Shown here: piece by piece, positions 34,108 to 45,954 of the stretch
Layout: each line of letters begins with the position of its first letter
Position numbering within the stretch: position 1 is the stretch's first letter
DNA from: Tenrec ecaudatus
Taxonomy: Eukaryota > Chordata > Mammalia > Afrosoricida > Tenrecidae
DNA length: 64,000 bases
Reading direction: 5' to 3'
NCBI RefSeq assembly: GCF_050624435.1
Contig: NC_134538.1
Span: forward strand, 115,146,437-115,210,436
Notes under the pieces: model-generated
Databases searched by the model: none
The model's input: the letters and a program-made list of their open reading frames with translations, nothing else
What the model was told of the DNA's origin: nothing
Translations under genes and position numbers: made by a program

Positions 34108-35519
34108 TTATAATTTGCCCGAAATGTGTATCACTAAATATTATTCTCTCTTCCTTCCTCTGTAGTCAGAGTCCCACTCTGAACGTGTTGGTGCTGTTTG
34201 GTGAAAGTGTTAAATGAATATCTGAGTGGAATGAAAAAGAAGATACCTCCAACATATTCCATTAAGGAAAAAAACAGTATGTGAAGTGTGATTTATATTA
34301 AGGTCTGTTAAAAAAATATTGGGAAAAAAATGGAAGGGAGAATACATGTTTATCTTTATGTACATATATTTGTTAAAAATCTAAATTAGTAAAAATTTAG
34401 AGGGCACACATAGAAACTAATAAGCACTGTTATTAAGTAAAAGTGAGATGATTAATGGACGGACTGGTGCCAGAAGAACATTGCAGGCTTCCCTGGACAC
34501 CTGCACAACTTCTTATAGTTTTTAATTTTATTTTTACCTTGTGGGAATATTACACACTTAAATTATGTTTCATTTATTATTATTCAAGAAGAACATAATT
34601 TTAAATGAAAACTATTTAGCAGATAATGTGATTGTGAAAACGTATATTTTGGGTGAAAATATTACTCATAAAGAAGATACATAGTTACATAGGGAAACAT
34701 CTTTTAAATCATATATTTTGATCTGCAGTCTCTCCCAAATTCTCTTCTAACAAACATGCTTGATTTACTTCACAACTGATATACTTTGTAACTCTACCAT
34801 AACTTGGCCTTTCCATATAACATTAGTTTATAAACTTTTCAGTTGAATACAAACCCCAAATACAGGTCTGAATTACAAACTGCAGTTGTTTCCCCATCAG
34901 GAAAGGCAATGCGTGCCTGTCTCTAAGCACAGAAAGGCAGACTTTGCTTAAAACAAAATGACTCAGGTTCCTTCTAAATGTAGTGCAAATATTGGACTCC
35001 TCCTTGGTGTTTTTTGTCATTTTGCATAATTTGGATGATCCACAAACTGAGATCAATGCTGTGTTTTGGTGGGTAACCACATAGTATTGTCAGTTTGCTA
35101 TATGAAATCCAGAAAATAGCTGGAGGACTCCCTCCCACACAAGTCCACAACCCACACAATGGTGATGCTTGTTCATCTAGACTTACCTTGGATTGCTAAA
35201 AAGGGTACTGGTTTTGGGGGAAGTGCGAGAATAAATAAAATGCACACAGCTATGTTTCAGTACACAGACTGGATTTCCAACTTCTGAAGTTGCTACAGTA
35301 GAATGTAATCATCTATTTTCAAGTTAATTTATTATGGAGATTCCACTGGAATTAAACCAAGCTTATGTACAAGTGATTAAATTGAATTCAGATTTTTAAA
35401 TTGAAAGAATAATTAAATAAAGCAAAGTATAGTAAAACAAAAATATGGTTCAGGCATTCTAAATGCTAGTCATAAAATTCAGAAAATTAAATCAATTTAC
35501 TTTATCATATTATATACAG
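34108..35519. other. AT-rich unassigned stretch
   Basis: No gene or named repeat recognised. Confidence 0.5.
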
Positions 35520-35735
35520 TTCTGGATATGGCTTAAGAGTCTTGCCAAAAGGCTAGGGTTCAAACCCATTAGCATTTTCTCCATAAAAGAGACCCGACCC
35601 TCTGCTCCCATTAAAATTAAAGCTAAGAAAAAAATTAAAATTATAAAATTAAAGCTAAGAAACCCTGCAGGGTAGTTCAACTCTGTCTTATCAGTTTCCT
35701 GTGAATGAAAGTTGACTCAAAGATACACAGCAGCA
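35520..35735 (+). mobile_element. AfroSINE with internal A-rich duplication
   Basis: Head and B-box region (AGGGTTCAAACCCATTAGC, 35557) and tail (TGAATGAAAGTTGACTC, 35703) are separated by an A-rich segment. In that segment AAAATTAAAGCTAAGAAA occurs twice (35612 and 35645), a small internal expansion. Confidence 0.75.
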
Positions 35736-35884
35736 ACATAAATAGAATTTTAAAACACATTTAAATTTTGAGAATTTAATTATAGATTCCTGTTACAAAT
35801 TTTACAAAGTATATAATTAACAATAAACTGTTCTATAAATTATGTAGAAATGGCTTTCTACCCCTATAAAGAATTACTGTACCA

Positions 35885-36712
35885 AGAGGTGGCATCATGA
35901 TAAATGGATAAAAGATTGAAGTTATTCAGAATTCCATTCTGATTGAATCCACAATCAATGCTCATGGAAGCAGCAGTCAAGAAATCAAAGGGCACATTGT
36001 GTTGGGTAAATCTGTTGCCCAAACCTCTTTAAAGTATTGAAAAGGAAGGAAGTTACTTTGAGGACTAAGGTGAGCATGACTCAAGGCATGGTATTTTCAG
36101 TCGCCTCATATGCATGTGGCAGAGCTCTGATGGTGTAGCAGTTACTCACTACAGTCAACATGGCTGCAATCAACATGGTAGGCAGTTCAAAACCACTAGC
36201 AGTTCCTGAGGAGAAGGACTACAATTTCTACCCCCATAAACAGTTACAGTCTTGGAGACCCACAGGGGCTGCATTGACTCTGTGGCCGCGAGTCATACTG
36301 TGAAGCTCAACACTGAATAAAGAAGATAGAAGAAATGATCGATTTGAATTATGATGATGGTGAAGAATACTGAAAGCACCATGGACTGCCAAAGAACAGA
36401 CACATCTGTCTTGAAATATGTGCAGGCAGCATGCTTATTAGAGACGTGGATGGTGAGACTTGTCTCACATGTTTGGGACATACTGTCAGGAGAGACAAGT
36501 CCTTGGAGAAGGATATCATGCTTGGTAATGAAGAGGGGCAGCGAAAAAGAGGAAGGCGCTCAACAAGATGGAGTAACACAGTGATTGCAGCTATGGGCAT
36601 AAATATAAGCACAACTGTTAAGATGGGGCAGGACTAGGCAGTGTTAAGTTCTGCTGTACACAGGATCAATATGAGTCGGAACCCACTGGACAGCACGTAA
36701 CAACAAACAAGG
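35885..36712 (+). mobile_element. RTE LINE 3' part
   Basis: GGCATCATGATAAATGGATA, CACAATCAATGCTCATGGAA, GGACATACTGTCAGGAGAGAC and the terminal ATGAGTCGGAACCCACTGG then CAGCACGTAACAACAAAC are present. An AfroSINE at 36117-36303 splits it. Frames are broken. Confidence 0.9.
36117..36303 (+). mobile_element. AfroSINE inserted in RTE
   Basis: GAGCTCTGATGGTGTAGCAG, AGGCAGTTCAAAACCACTAG and GGCCGCGAGTCATACTGTGA. The LINE reads continuously on both sides (CATATGCATGTG before, AACACTGAATAAAGAAG after), so the SINE is younger than this LINE copy. Confidence 0.85.
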
Positions 36713-36785
36713 GCAGTTTTCCCTGTCACATAGGATCATGTGATTCAGAAGCAAAACAATGGCAGTGGATTTGGTTGGTTTCGTG
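36713..36785 (+). mobile_element. AfroSINE tail fragment
   Basis: GGGCAGTTTTCCCTGTCACA, then ACAATGGCAGTGGATTTGG, ending GTTGGTTT, directly after the RTE terminus. Confidence 0.65.
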
Positions 36786-37094
36786 GCTAAAACACGTCAA
36801 ATGTTTTGTTTTAAAAACTTTTAAAAGAACAATCAATAGTAATATTTATATTTACCATGAGTTACTCTACTGCAAACATTAGTATTCTATTTTTTAAAGG
36901 CAAATTCCATGCCTGGTAACAGCTTTCATGTGAAAGCTTGTAAGGCAGGAAAAAAAAATTCAGGATTGTGGCTTATTCAATTTTTTTTAATCCTGCATTA
37001 CTTCAGAGAGTAGCTTAATTGAAAGCAATTCCAAGTTTTAAAAAGAATAATTCTAAATTATAGATCACAAATTAGCATAATAAAAATTCCCCCA
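36786..37094. other. AT-rich unassigned stretch
   Basis: Nothing recognised. Confidence 0.5.
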
Positions 37095-37255
37095 AAATTA
37101 GCAGTTCAAACTCAGCTAGAGGTGGCTTGGGGAGACAGACTTATTAATCTGCTTCTCAAAGATCAAAGCCATGAAACCCCTATGGATTTGTTCTATTTTT
37201 ACACACTGTATCAATATGAATTTAAATCTACTCAGTGATAACCAACAGCAACGTC
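37095..37255 (+). mobile_element. AfroSINE, diverged
   Basis: TTAGCAGTTCAAACTCAGC (37100), AAACCCCTATGGATTTG and TCAATATGAATTTAAATC give the B-box region, body and tail in order. Confidence 0.7.
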
Positions 37256-38548
37256 ATATTATAAAATCATTGTTGGACATATCAGGGTAAGTCAAAGTAT
37301 ACTTGTATGATAAAAGTTATGCAAACATTTATTTAACAAAGATATCTAAATATGAAGCTCTGGTTTCTCATCCGTATCCTCCCTCAAGTTGTATACACCT
37401 TCGAAGGTCATATCCCCATCTCTCTAACTCTCCCTCAGAGAATTCTGTGCTCTTCCCTTCACACTATATCCTTAAAAAGGAAAAATAAAGCAATGTTCAT
37501 CCTTTTCCTAAACTAAAATACTAAATTCAAGTTCAATGACATCCATTCCTCCCTTACCAACATGGTTAGATCCAAAAGACCATCGAGTTATGTCAACATT
37601 GGTATTTTGTAAATTGGAGGACAGCTACATTATACCACAAAAGATGATTTACATCATCACTAGCAACCAAATCATATCACTGCGTAACCACCCAAAGCAT
37701 TTATACAACTGGAAAGCCACTGGGGAGCTGACATATAACTGTAAACATCCCAGCCAGTACTCCGTTTTCCTCACAATTTAGCATTCATTACTGTATAAAC
37801 TAGTCAGACAGTAGATTTTCACTATGATCATAAATGTAAAATATCAGATAATGAGATGTATGTATACAAACTATAAAACAAAAAAGGATTTACTAAAACT
37901 CTACTCTGTAAATTCCAAAGGCAAAGATGGTACTACAGTTAAGTATATGTAAAAATAGAGTGAGCATTAGACAAGCCGCTATTAACTGATGTTGCGCTAA
38001 CAATGTATTTGTTTTTAAAGGCATCAGGAAGAAGAGACTATTCATTACACCAAACGTGTATTTACTTCACCCAAGAGTATCGAGAACTGGATTTCCCATC
38101 CTCTTCAGTACACAGAATATTATGGATTTGATAGTCATTCTTAACTGGAAAAATCATTTCAAAAAAAGGAGACAATTATTGCTCAAAATATTAAAACTTA
38201 TTTAATAGTGTTTGAAAATGAGAATATAAACTAATTTACTGTATTTCTCAGTCCTCGTTCTTTTTCTTTCTTCCTTCTCCACGTGGAATTCTGTATTTAA
38301 ACTAAACAACTAAGACCCTCATCATTGCTTTCTCTTGCCGCTTTACTTGTAGTGGGATTGACCCAATGGCTTAAATTGGATCATATAATAACTTAACCTT
38401 TCTTATGCCCAGCAGTCAACATGGGACATAGTTCTAGATGAAGGCATATGAGAAAATGTCCATGCACTGATTTCTGAAGAGTGTTTTATAGCTGTGTACA
38501 CTGAGAACACATTTTTCTCTCACCTTTTGTCTCGCTCTTTTTTCCTAG
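37256..38548. other. Unassigned, presumed last intron of the gene ending at 38671
   Basis: No named repeat is seen. The last 50 bases become pyrimidine-rich (CTCACCTTTTGTCTCGCTC, TTTTTTCCTAG), as at a real splice acceptor. Confidence 0.5.
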
Positions 38549-38671
38549 AATGTAGGGATGATACCAAAAGGTCGAGCAATCTCTTTTTTTGATCCGAAGG
38601 ATGAAAGTCATGAGCAAAGGATGGCGGAGGAATACTTCCATGTATATCCAACGACACTAAAAAAATTCTAA
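38549..38671 (+). CDS. Terminal coding exon of an unidentified gene
   Basis: A strong acceptor (CGCTCTTTTTTCCTAG, AG at 38547-38548) is followed by 40 codons open only in phase 0, ending in TAA at 38669-38671. The other phases hit TAG or TGA. The peptide begins NVGMIPKGRAISFFDP and ends YFHVYPTTLKKF. It is charged, with no transmembrane segment. AATAAA lies 20 bp after the stop, so the 3' UTR would be very short. No repeat overlaps it and codon use looks protein-like. I do not recognise the protein. The upstream intron would begin in this window or before it. Alternative: an exon remnant of a decayed gene. Confidence 0.65.
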   Translation, partial: NVGMIPKGRAISFFDPKDESHEQRMAEEYFHVYPTTLKKF

Positions 38672-38690
38672 AACTCTTCCAACATTTAGA

Positions 38691-38696
38691 AATAAA
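38691..38696 (+). terminator. Polyadenylation signal for the terminal exon
   Basis: AATAAA lies 20 bp after the stop codon. A T-rich stretch (TTTATCTCATCTTTCTTC) follows within 15-25 bp. Confidence 0.6.
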
Positions 38697-38719
38697 GATT
38701 TAGCTTTATCTCATCTTTC

Positions 38720-39559
38720 TTCATCTTAATGACTTTTGAAACATATTAAATGGCTTTTCTGAGAGTAGCAGATGCTAATAACTTATTCCCGAAGCACAAT
38801 TTGTTTTACGTACCATCCACCTTCTCATTCAGTACCTTACTCTCTACCTCCTTGTATTTTAGAGCGCGTTTTCAGTCTTACAGACAGCAGTCCTATTGGA
38901 CTATCACTCTCACACTCCTGCCCTATTGGGCTCTCACACTGCTGATTAGTATTTAAGGTAGAAACTGCCAGTGGCCTCCCCTTATCTAGTCTTTCCTGAT
39001 TCTTTAATAAGTAAACTTACAAGATTAGGTCACATTACTGCCCAGCTAAAAAAACACTACATTTTTTAGCCTCTTGCTATTCATTGTGATCACTGGTGTA
39101 ATAATTCCAGAAAAACTCCCTCAGTGAAGAGTCGATTGACAAGCACATGAATGCAATGGTTAGCGTCCAGCACGTGGTGACGAGAATCACACTGTAAGGA
39201 CTGGAAACGGAACTGGAGAGGCATGGAGAGCCATCCCATTAGCCCAAGATTGGGACTTCTTTTACCTAAAACATGGCCTTTGCCTTATTTCATATTGTGT
39301 GTTTTCTGTCAATTGCTATATCCAATAGCTATAGCCAACAGTGCTAACTGACATGGCATTTTAGTTGTCTTCTACCATTCCTGCACCTCTGTCTCTCACA
39401 GTCCTCAACACTGCCCTCGTCTAGTCGCGTCCCTGGGGCAAAGAGAGAAGCATGAGACTGATGGCGTACACCTCCCCAGAGTGGTTGCTGAAGAAATGAA
39501 TGCCGGCACTCTGTCTCCAAGGAGCCGCAGCCGGTGATAATCCTCTGAAGTGTGTCCTC
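38720..39559. other. Unassigned stretch
   Basis: No gene or named repeat recognised. 39400-39560 is richer in CpG and open on the minus strand, without support. Confidence 0.45.
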
Positions 39560-39625
39560 TTCTGAAATACGCGGGGTTGCCGTGAGTTGGAATTGACTCA
39601 ACAGCAACTGGTTTTGGTTGTTGCT
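39560..39625 (+). mobile_element. AfroSINE tail fragment
   Basis: TTGCCGTGAGTTGGAATTGA then CTCAACAGCAACTGGTTTTGG is the family 3' motif. Confidence 0.7.
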
Positions 39626-39647
39626 GATGGTGGTTTTGATTCATCCC

Positions 39648-39800
39648 CTAGGAGCCCCAGTGGCATCACTGGCTACTAACAACCAGGTCAGCAGTGAGGC
39701 TTTCTATCTCTGTGAAGCTTCATAGTCTTAGAAAGCCATAGAGGCTGCTCTACTCTGTCTTGGGAGCTTGCTGTGAGTCAACTGCCACCGGGCAGTAAGA
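39648..39800 (+). mobile_element. AfroSINE
   Basis: AGGAGCCCCAGTGGCATCAC head, AACCAGGTCAGCAGTGAGG, and TTGCTGTGAGTCAACTGCC tail, with part of the body deleted. Confidence 0.8.
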
Positions 39801-41152
39801 AAGATTTTAAAATTTGATAGTGCCATGCTTTTATTATTTAAAATGTCCAGGCAATTAGCATATCTGAACATTAACTCTAGTCTCAAGAGCTTTTAAACTA
39901 CATATTTAAAGTAAATGGCATTTTACCTTATAAAATAAGGTTATATCATTTAAAACGAAGAATTTAGCTTTGTAAAACATTTGCAACATTTTCTAAGACT
40001 GATTAAAACTCTCTTATAAACATTTGTGCCCTGAACTAGTACCAGACTTAGGACCCATTGCACTGAACTTAAGGAAAAATTGCTCTGTTGGTCTCTCTGG
40101 AAGAACCCCACAGGTTGAGCCAACTACTTGGACTCCGGGTTCCTCCTGTCTGAAGAAACAGCTTGCATTCGATGAGTTTAGAGTCTTTTCCACTTCTGAC
40201 CTGCTATGATTATATATCCAACATAATCCTCTTAGGCTGTGGCTTAAGGATCCTCTTTCCTTTCCCAACCGCAGGGGAGAGGGGATCACACACTCTGTGT
40301 GGTGGAAAATCATTACTAAATTTACCCTTGGATAGTCCTAAGCAAGCTGAATAATCTCATTTCCCCTATTCCTTTTTTCCTTTGGCTTCCATAACTGTGG
40401 AGCCTGAACTGGAAATGCCTTAATAAATTATGAATTCTACTGAGTGGAATATGAGTAGAGGTGTATCCATTTCTTACATGTTCCAGAGATCTGATAGTGG
40501 TTGATACGGATAGCAGAAAGAATTAGTCGTCCCTACTGCAACTAGTTCTCCACACAGAAAAAGAAATTTCTGAAAATATGGTTCATTAACAAAAGGAATT
40601 TTAGCTCTGTGTTTTTATATCCACTGGGAAACTTTTAGATTATCGCATATTACTACCAGCATGTATGCATTCCCATTATTTGTTTTTAAAATGCATTTAA
40701 AATGTCAAATGAGGATGACCCCAACATTGTTCTGAATTTTTTTTGTTTTGTTTTTAAATGAACTCATTTAAAAGTCATTAGTGAATAATTTCCGTGGAAG
40801 TTTAGATTCATCTTAAAGAGTTGGAGAGACCTCCAAGAAAAAAGTTGGATCAGCTATTGTCTTAGATAATTTCTCATTTTTAATGTGGTAACTGAAGAGT
40901 CATTTATTTATTTATGCTGAAGCGTTTGAACAAAGGCCCTCAGAACTTAACAAGGAGGTTTCAAAGAGTGAAGGTAATTAATGCAACTTAAATTCTTTAG
41001 AAAACATCAGTTTTATCCAAGAACAATAGCAACCTAATTGGGGTGCAGAGATGCCCAGCAGTAGAATGGCCCAGGGCTTTGTCCTGTGTGTGGAAGCAGA
41101 ACAAACAAACATTCGTATTAATGAATCTGAAAAGGATCAAATATGCTTCCCC

Positions 41153-41155
<3 letters not shown>
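39801..41155. other. Unassigned AT-rich stretch
   Basis: Nothing recognised beyond short homopolymers (T9 near 40740). Confidence 0.5.
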
Positions 41156-41194
<39 letters not shown>

Positions 41195-41197
41195 ACA
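41156..41197. repeat. (CA)n microsatellite
   Basis: About 20 CA units with one CTCA interruption at 41188. Confidence 0.95.
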
Positions 41198-41466
41198 TCA
41201 TTGCCTAGGGCTGTTTTCCGTCATTGCTGGTGTCATTCTGCGTTCTGTTTGTATAAACATCGCTCTGCTGTTGGTGGGGCTCAAGCCACCCTGGTGACTC
41301 TTTTCCCTGGGGACCCCTAGCTGGACCACGGTTGAAAAGGGCGAGCTGAAGTTTTTTTCAGAACAGAGAAAAGACAAGAGCTGGCATCAACTTAGAAAAT
41401 TGTTGCTCAACAGTGCAAATCAGCCCTTCCCTCCTAACGGGTTAAAACTCTCAATAAATATTTTGC

Positions 41467-41537
41467 TTCCTTCCTTCCTTCCTTCCTTCCTTCCTTCCTT
41501 CCTTCCTTCCTTCCTTCCTTCCTTCCTTCCTTCCTTC
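41467..41537. repeat. (CTTC)n microsatellite
   Basis: About 18 uninterrupted tetranucleotide units. Confidence 0.95.
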
Positions 41538-41651
41538 TGTCCACCCTTCCGTCTGACGGTCATGCCCAGTATCAATCCCAGGTTTTATCTAAACTTATTT
41601 GGTTTATGATCCTTTTCATGTCTGTAAAATGAGAGCCATATTAATCCATGT

Positions 41652-41855
41652 CTAAGGGCACAGGGTGGCGGCGTAGTGGCTACTAACCAGACATCTGTCT
41701 ACAAGGTTGGCAGTTCAAATCGGCCAGCACTTCTGTGTGAGAAAGACAAGACTTTCTGTCCTGTAAACTCTCAAGGACAGTTCTACCTGCTCAATAAGGT
41801 GATTGTGAGTCAGTCTTGACTCAATGGCAGTGAGTTCGTTGGTGTTTTGAAAGGT
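41652..41855 (+). mobile_element. AfroSINE
   Basis: GGTGGCGGCGTAGTGGCTAC (A-box region), GGTTGGCAGTTCAAATCGGC (B-box region), and tail TGAGTCAGTCTTGACTCAATG. Well preserved. Confidence 0.9.
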
Positions 41856-41864
41856 ACTTAGAAG

Positions 41865-42030
41865 GAGTCCTGATGGTGCTGTGGTCATCAGTTAAAATCA
41901 CCAGCAACTCTGAGGGAGGAAGAGGGGCTTCCTACTGTGCTGAAGAATTAGTCTCCAAGACTGCTCTATGGACAGGATCATTACGAGTCAGAATCCACTT
42001 GATGGCAGTGATTTTGTTGTTTGATTTGTT
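41865..42030 (+). mobile_element. AfroSINE, second of a tandem pair
   Basis: AGGAGTCCTGATGGTGCTGT to ATTACGAGTCAGAATCCACT and GGCAGTGATTTTGTTG. It follows the previous copy by about 10 bp. The head region is partly deleted. Confidence 0.85.
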
Positions 42031-42109
42031 TTTCATAGCTGTTATAATAACTGGACTTATAAAAAGCAATGCAGTTGGATAAACTGATTACTAATTTTAC
42101 ATGGAGAGT

Positions 42110-42900
42110 GGAGAGGGAAGAGATGCAGGATAATCAAAGAACTTCCTCAAAAGTAAAACAAAATAGTATACCTCTCTGAACCTAACCTCTAAACCTATTT
42201 CCACAGTGGTCAAACAGCCTAGGACTGGTACAATGAAAGCCTCATAGATCATTAGAACAACATAGAAACTCCAGAAATACATTCACCTACTGATAGATAA
42301 CTGATCTTTCACAAAGGGCCAAAACACATGAAACGGAAAAGGGTCTTCAACCAATGGTACTGGCAAAATTGGATCTCCATCTGCAAAAGGATGAAACCAG
42401 ACCCATCCCTCACCTCACACACAAAAATAAACTCAAAATGAATAAAAAATGTATATGTGAATCACAAAACTTCAAAGATCACTGGTGAGAAAATGGGGAC
42501 AAACATACGGGTCCAGCTGTAGGGCATAGACCACGCGCTGAAAAGCGATGAAACCAAGATGGATGGGCCTGGAGGATGATGCTGAGGGAAGTTAATCAAT
42601 CACAGAAGGATGAATATTGTAGGTTGCCATTACTATAAGGGTAACAACCAAGACAAATGCTTTAATATCAAAGGATTTTACTTCAGAGATCCCCAAGAAG
42701 GATGGGCAAGGTGGGGGAGATGAACCCCTGGACTAGAAGTTGGCAGGTATTGACTTGGGCGAAATGGATGCTGGGAGTCTGTTAGAGGGAGAGGAGAAAC
42801 GAGGAGGGGCAGCTGTGGAGGGCAGCACCCAGTGGGGTGGTGGGTGCTGATGAGTGGTGTGAACTGTTGAATGCAGAGTTGATCTGAAATGCAAATTCCT
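42110..42900 (+). mobile_element. L1 ORF2 C-terminal end and start of 3' UTR
   Basis: 42190-42560 follows L1 ORF2 order: an AGGACTGGTACAATG-like segment, a TGATCTTTCACAAAGGGC-like segment, ACCAATGGTACTGGCAAAATTGG, and ACACAAAAATAAACTCAAAATG. Beyond 42560 comes GATGATGCTGAGGGAAGTTAATC and G-rich 3' UTR sequence (42700-42850). Stops occur in every frame. The 3' edge is uncertain. Confidence 0.8.
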
Positions 42901-45047
42901 CCTTAGTTCACGATTAAAAAACTCATTAGGCAAAAAATAAGACAATACAGTATCTATTTATTATATAAGACAATTTTGTGGATTTACGTGAGATCATATT
43001 TTACAGTGCTTATTGCTTGTGTTCTATTCATTTTTGCTAAACAAAATAAAATAGTAGTAAGCATTACCTGAATATTGTCTCGTATGCTTACAACCACGAT
43101 TCTGACACTGGTGTTTCTCCTACTGTTGATGAAAGACAGCGCTACAAGGAGCCTTTCCTTGCATAGATACAAATAAATACTCAGACCATTTAAAACTGCC
43201 ATAATACAAAAAAATAATAAAAGAGATGTGTACAGGGAATTATGGAAGCCCCAGCAGGTGCACTCGTGTTTTTGCTTTGCTTGAGGCTTGTTTTAAACAG
43301 AAGAGTTTGTTAGCTGTGTATTTGGGGGCCTGTAGTCACTGTCCTTTTCCATCTCTCTGTATCATTTTGTCCTGAAAAGGCCACAAAGAAACGACCAGGC
43401 TTCATGAGGATAGCAGAGCATGAGCTGCGTCCGCACTGACCTGGAAGCAGCCATCGTATTAGGGAAACTGCAGACAGTCTAAGTGTAAGGGTCTCGTGGC
43501 TTTGGCAAAGGTTCAAGCAGGTGCGTTGCTTTAGGCAAAGGAAGGTGAAACATTTAACCCTTTTTTAAGAAAACAAGCACACACCTGGAGCATAGAAGCA
43601 AGACAATGTTTTTTTAAGAAGGCAAATGTGTCAGCCTTGATTTGAACTATTTTCAAGTCTCCCTTCTCAGATATTTTTCTGGTGTGATGGTAAAAATATT
43701 GGGGGACAAAATAGGCAAAAGCAAATTTATTACCTGGCCTTGGCCAATTGAAAACAATAGTGGTGAACAGTTGACCCAGGTTAGTGTCTCCTTGAAGCGT
43801 TTCTCCTCTTCCCCAACGGCCTACAAGCAGGGGAATTCCAAATACAGCCAGCCAACAATGGATTACAAATTACGCTCTGGTCTTCCTGTTGGCATAGTAC
43901 ATTAATAATGATACAAATGGAGATGTGATGTGGAAGTTTGCATTTTTAAGTATATTTTCAATTCATGTTGATGCTCTGGCAAATGTAACCATGGTGCTCA
44001 GTGACTGCTTCTCAGATAAATTAAATAGGCATAGATGTGAAGGACACCTACAAGTGATATTAAAGTATTAAATTAAACTTTGGGGAGAAATAAGTTTGTT
44101 ACCAAAAAATCACTTTAAAGCAATACTTTGTAATCTCAATTAGAACTGTCTCATTGAAAAAGCAATAGCTATATAGATTCAATTCAGCTTGATTATGAAG
44201 AGTTTAAAGCATGGGAATAATAGCATGAAAGGGAAATTGAAAGCGACTTGTTTTTAACAAATCCTTAAATGTAGACTGGCCTTTCAGAGCACAATGAGCA
44301 ATGTCAGACAGAATCTCTCAGTGCTAAATTTCTCTTAATGGATTTTGATAGAAAGTCATGGTGTAATCCTAATACATATTTAATCCGCAAAGAACACTCA
44401 GAGAGATAGCTGTGAAGGTGATTGAGTTACACGCAAAGAATCCTAAAAATCTTTCAGTATTTGGGACTGACTGCAATGGTGAAATTTAGATGTCAGTTTG
44501 CAGAATGTATTTAAATTGCTTATCAAATATCCATTAGCTGTTAGTTTTCTAAAAATCTCATAACAGTTTATTTTTGTAGGTCAATATATTTCTAAATATA
44601 TGTGTGCATGTATATGAATAAACACATGTACATATATGTACATAATAAACTAATTTGTTACCTTTCAAATAAAATATCACAATGGCATTAAGAAATTTCA
44701 ACATAGTAATTTTTCTTATAAAATATTAATATGAATAATTCTGATTCATACATTTAAGAAACTGATCAGATGGTTTTCTATAGCCATTCAGGTTTTGAAT
44801 AGATTATTACAAATAGATTGCTTTTAAATTCTGAAAGCATTGCTGATCGATCATCTCTTCAGTTAACTCTTCTGGGACTGACCTTTTATCAAGGTCACCT
44901 AAGATCCAATTGTAGGCCTCAGACCAGCAGCATCAACACCATGAGGCAAATGCACATTTGAGACTCCTGTCAGGTTTAACCAGTCAAAATCTCAGAACAG
45001 GAGCCCAGTCCTCTCGGTTTAAGCAGGCCTTCCAGATGGCCCAGGAG
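42901..45047. other. Repeat-free stretch, possibly containing conserved non-coding DNA
   Basis: No transposon is recognised over about 2 kb, unusual in this window. 44150-44560 has balanced composition and lacks open frames. Whether it is conserved cannot be judged here. Confidence 0.35.
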
Positions 45048-45230
45048 CCCTGGTAGTTCGGTGCTGTGTTGGAACACTAACCCACAGTCAGCAGTCCAAG
45101 CCCATCAGCTGCTCTGTGAGGGAAATCTGAAGCGTCTGCTCCTGTAAACACTTACAGCCTCTGAGATTCTAGAGGTGCCCTACTCTGTCCTCTCTGGTCA
45201 CTAGCAGCTAGAATCGACTCTGGACATTTT
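45048..45230 (+). mobile_element. AfroSINE
   Basis: AGGAGCCCTGGTAGTTCGGT head, CAGTCAGCAGTCCAAGCCC, and CTAGCAGCTAGAATCGACTC tail. Confidence 0.85.
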
Positions 45231-45689
45231 TTGTTTGTTTGTTTAAGTATATGGACATAAACCTGTAATATTGATCAGTATTTTTCATATGAATTGTAGA
45301 ATATTTCATCACAAATTATACTTGTGAGGTCTCTCTGGAGATAAGCAGAGAATCAGTTCACTTTTCTTAAATGTTGTATACTATCTTATATTATGAATGC
45401 TTATCCATCAAATTTTTATCGGTCTCCTCCTGAAAGGAATTAAATAATTTCTAATAAATAATCTGCAATAAACATTCTTGAAGAGTTTGTCTTTTTACAT
45501 AAAAACGAAACATTCTCTAAAGCATGCATGCTTGGAACTAATTTAGAAATGACCATGGCGGCATCTGACTCCTCTAATTTCGCCAGGGTCGAAAAGAGAC
45601 TCATGCTCATCAGCATCAGCCCAAGACTGAAGCCCATGAGGTGAAGGTCAGACGTACCTTCTCCCGCCACACTTTTTATCAGTTTGGAC

Positions 45690-45945
45690 CTCAGCTTTCT
45701 CCAATGGCATGCTCTACTTCTCTGCTGGGTTCAGTGATTCACTGCAATGGCCATGCAGAACTAACAGCGATATTCCTGGTTGTGGGGTTTAATAGGGAAA
45801 CCGTGGAGTGAGGCGGTGGCCGACTGCATGCTGCAGCTCCCACGTGGCTTCCATATACTTCATTGCCTTTGTTGACGAGATATCCAATAAGTTTGGCCAC
45901 AGCACTTCATGTGCATTGCACCGACCAATGACGGAGGGAGTCACA
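45690..45945 (+). repeat. Unclassified interspersed repeat, copy 2
   Basis: Shares the 16900-17058 segment (CTCTACTTCTCTGCTGGG, TGCAATGGCCATG, TTAATAGGGAAA) and extends further to the right. It ends against an inverted RTE terminus. Confidence 0.5.
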
Positions 45946-45954
45946 GAGCCCACG

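Noticed and set aside
41043-41320. Open frames with a Thr-His repeat
   Set aside because: They are created by the (CA)n microsatellite; no coding support.
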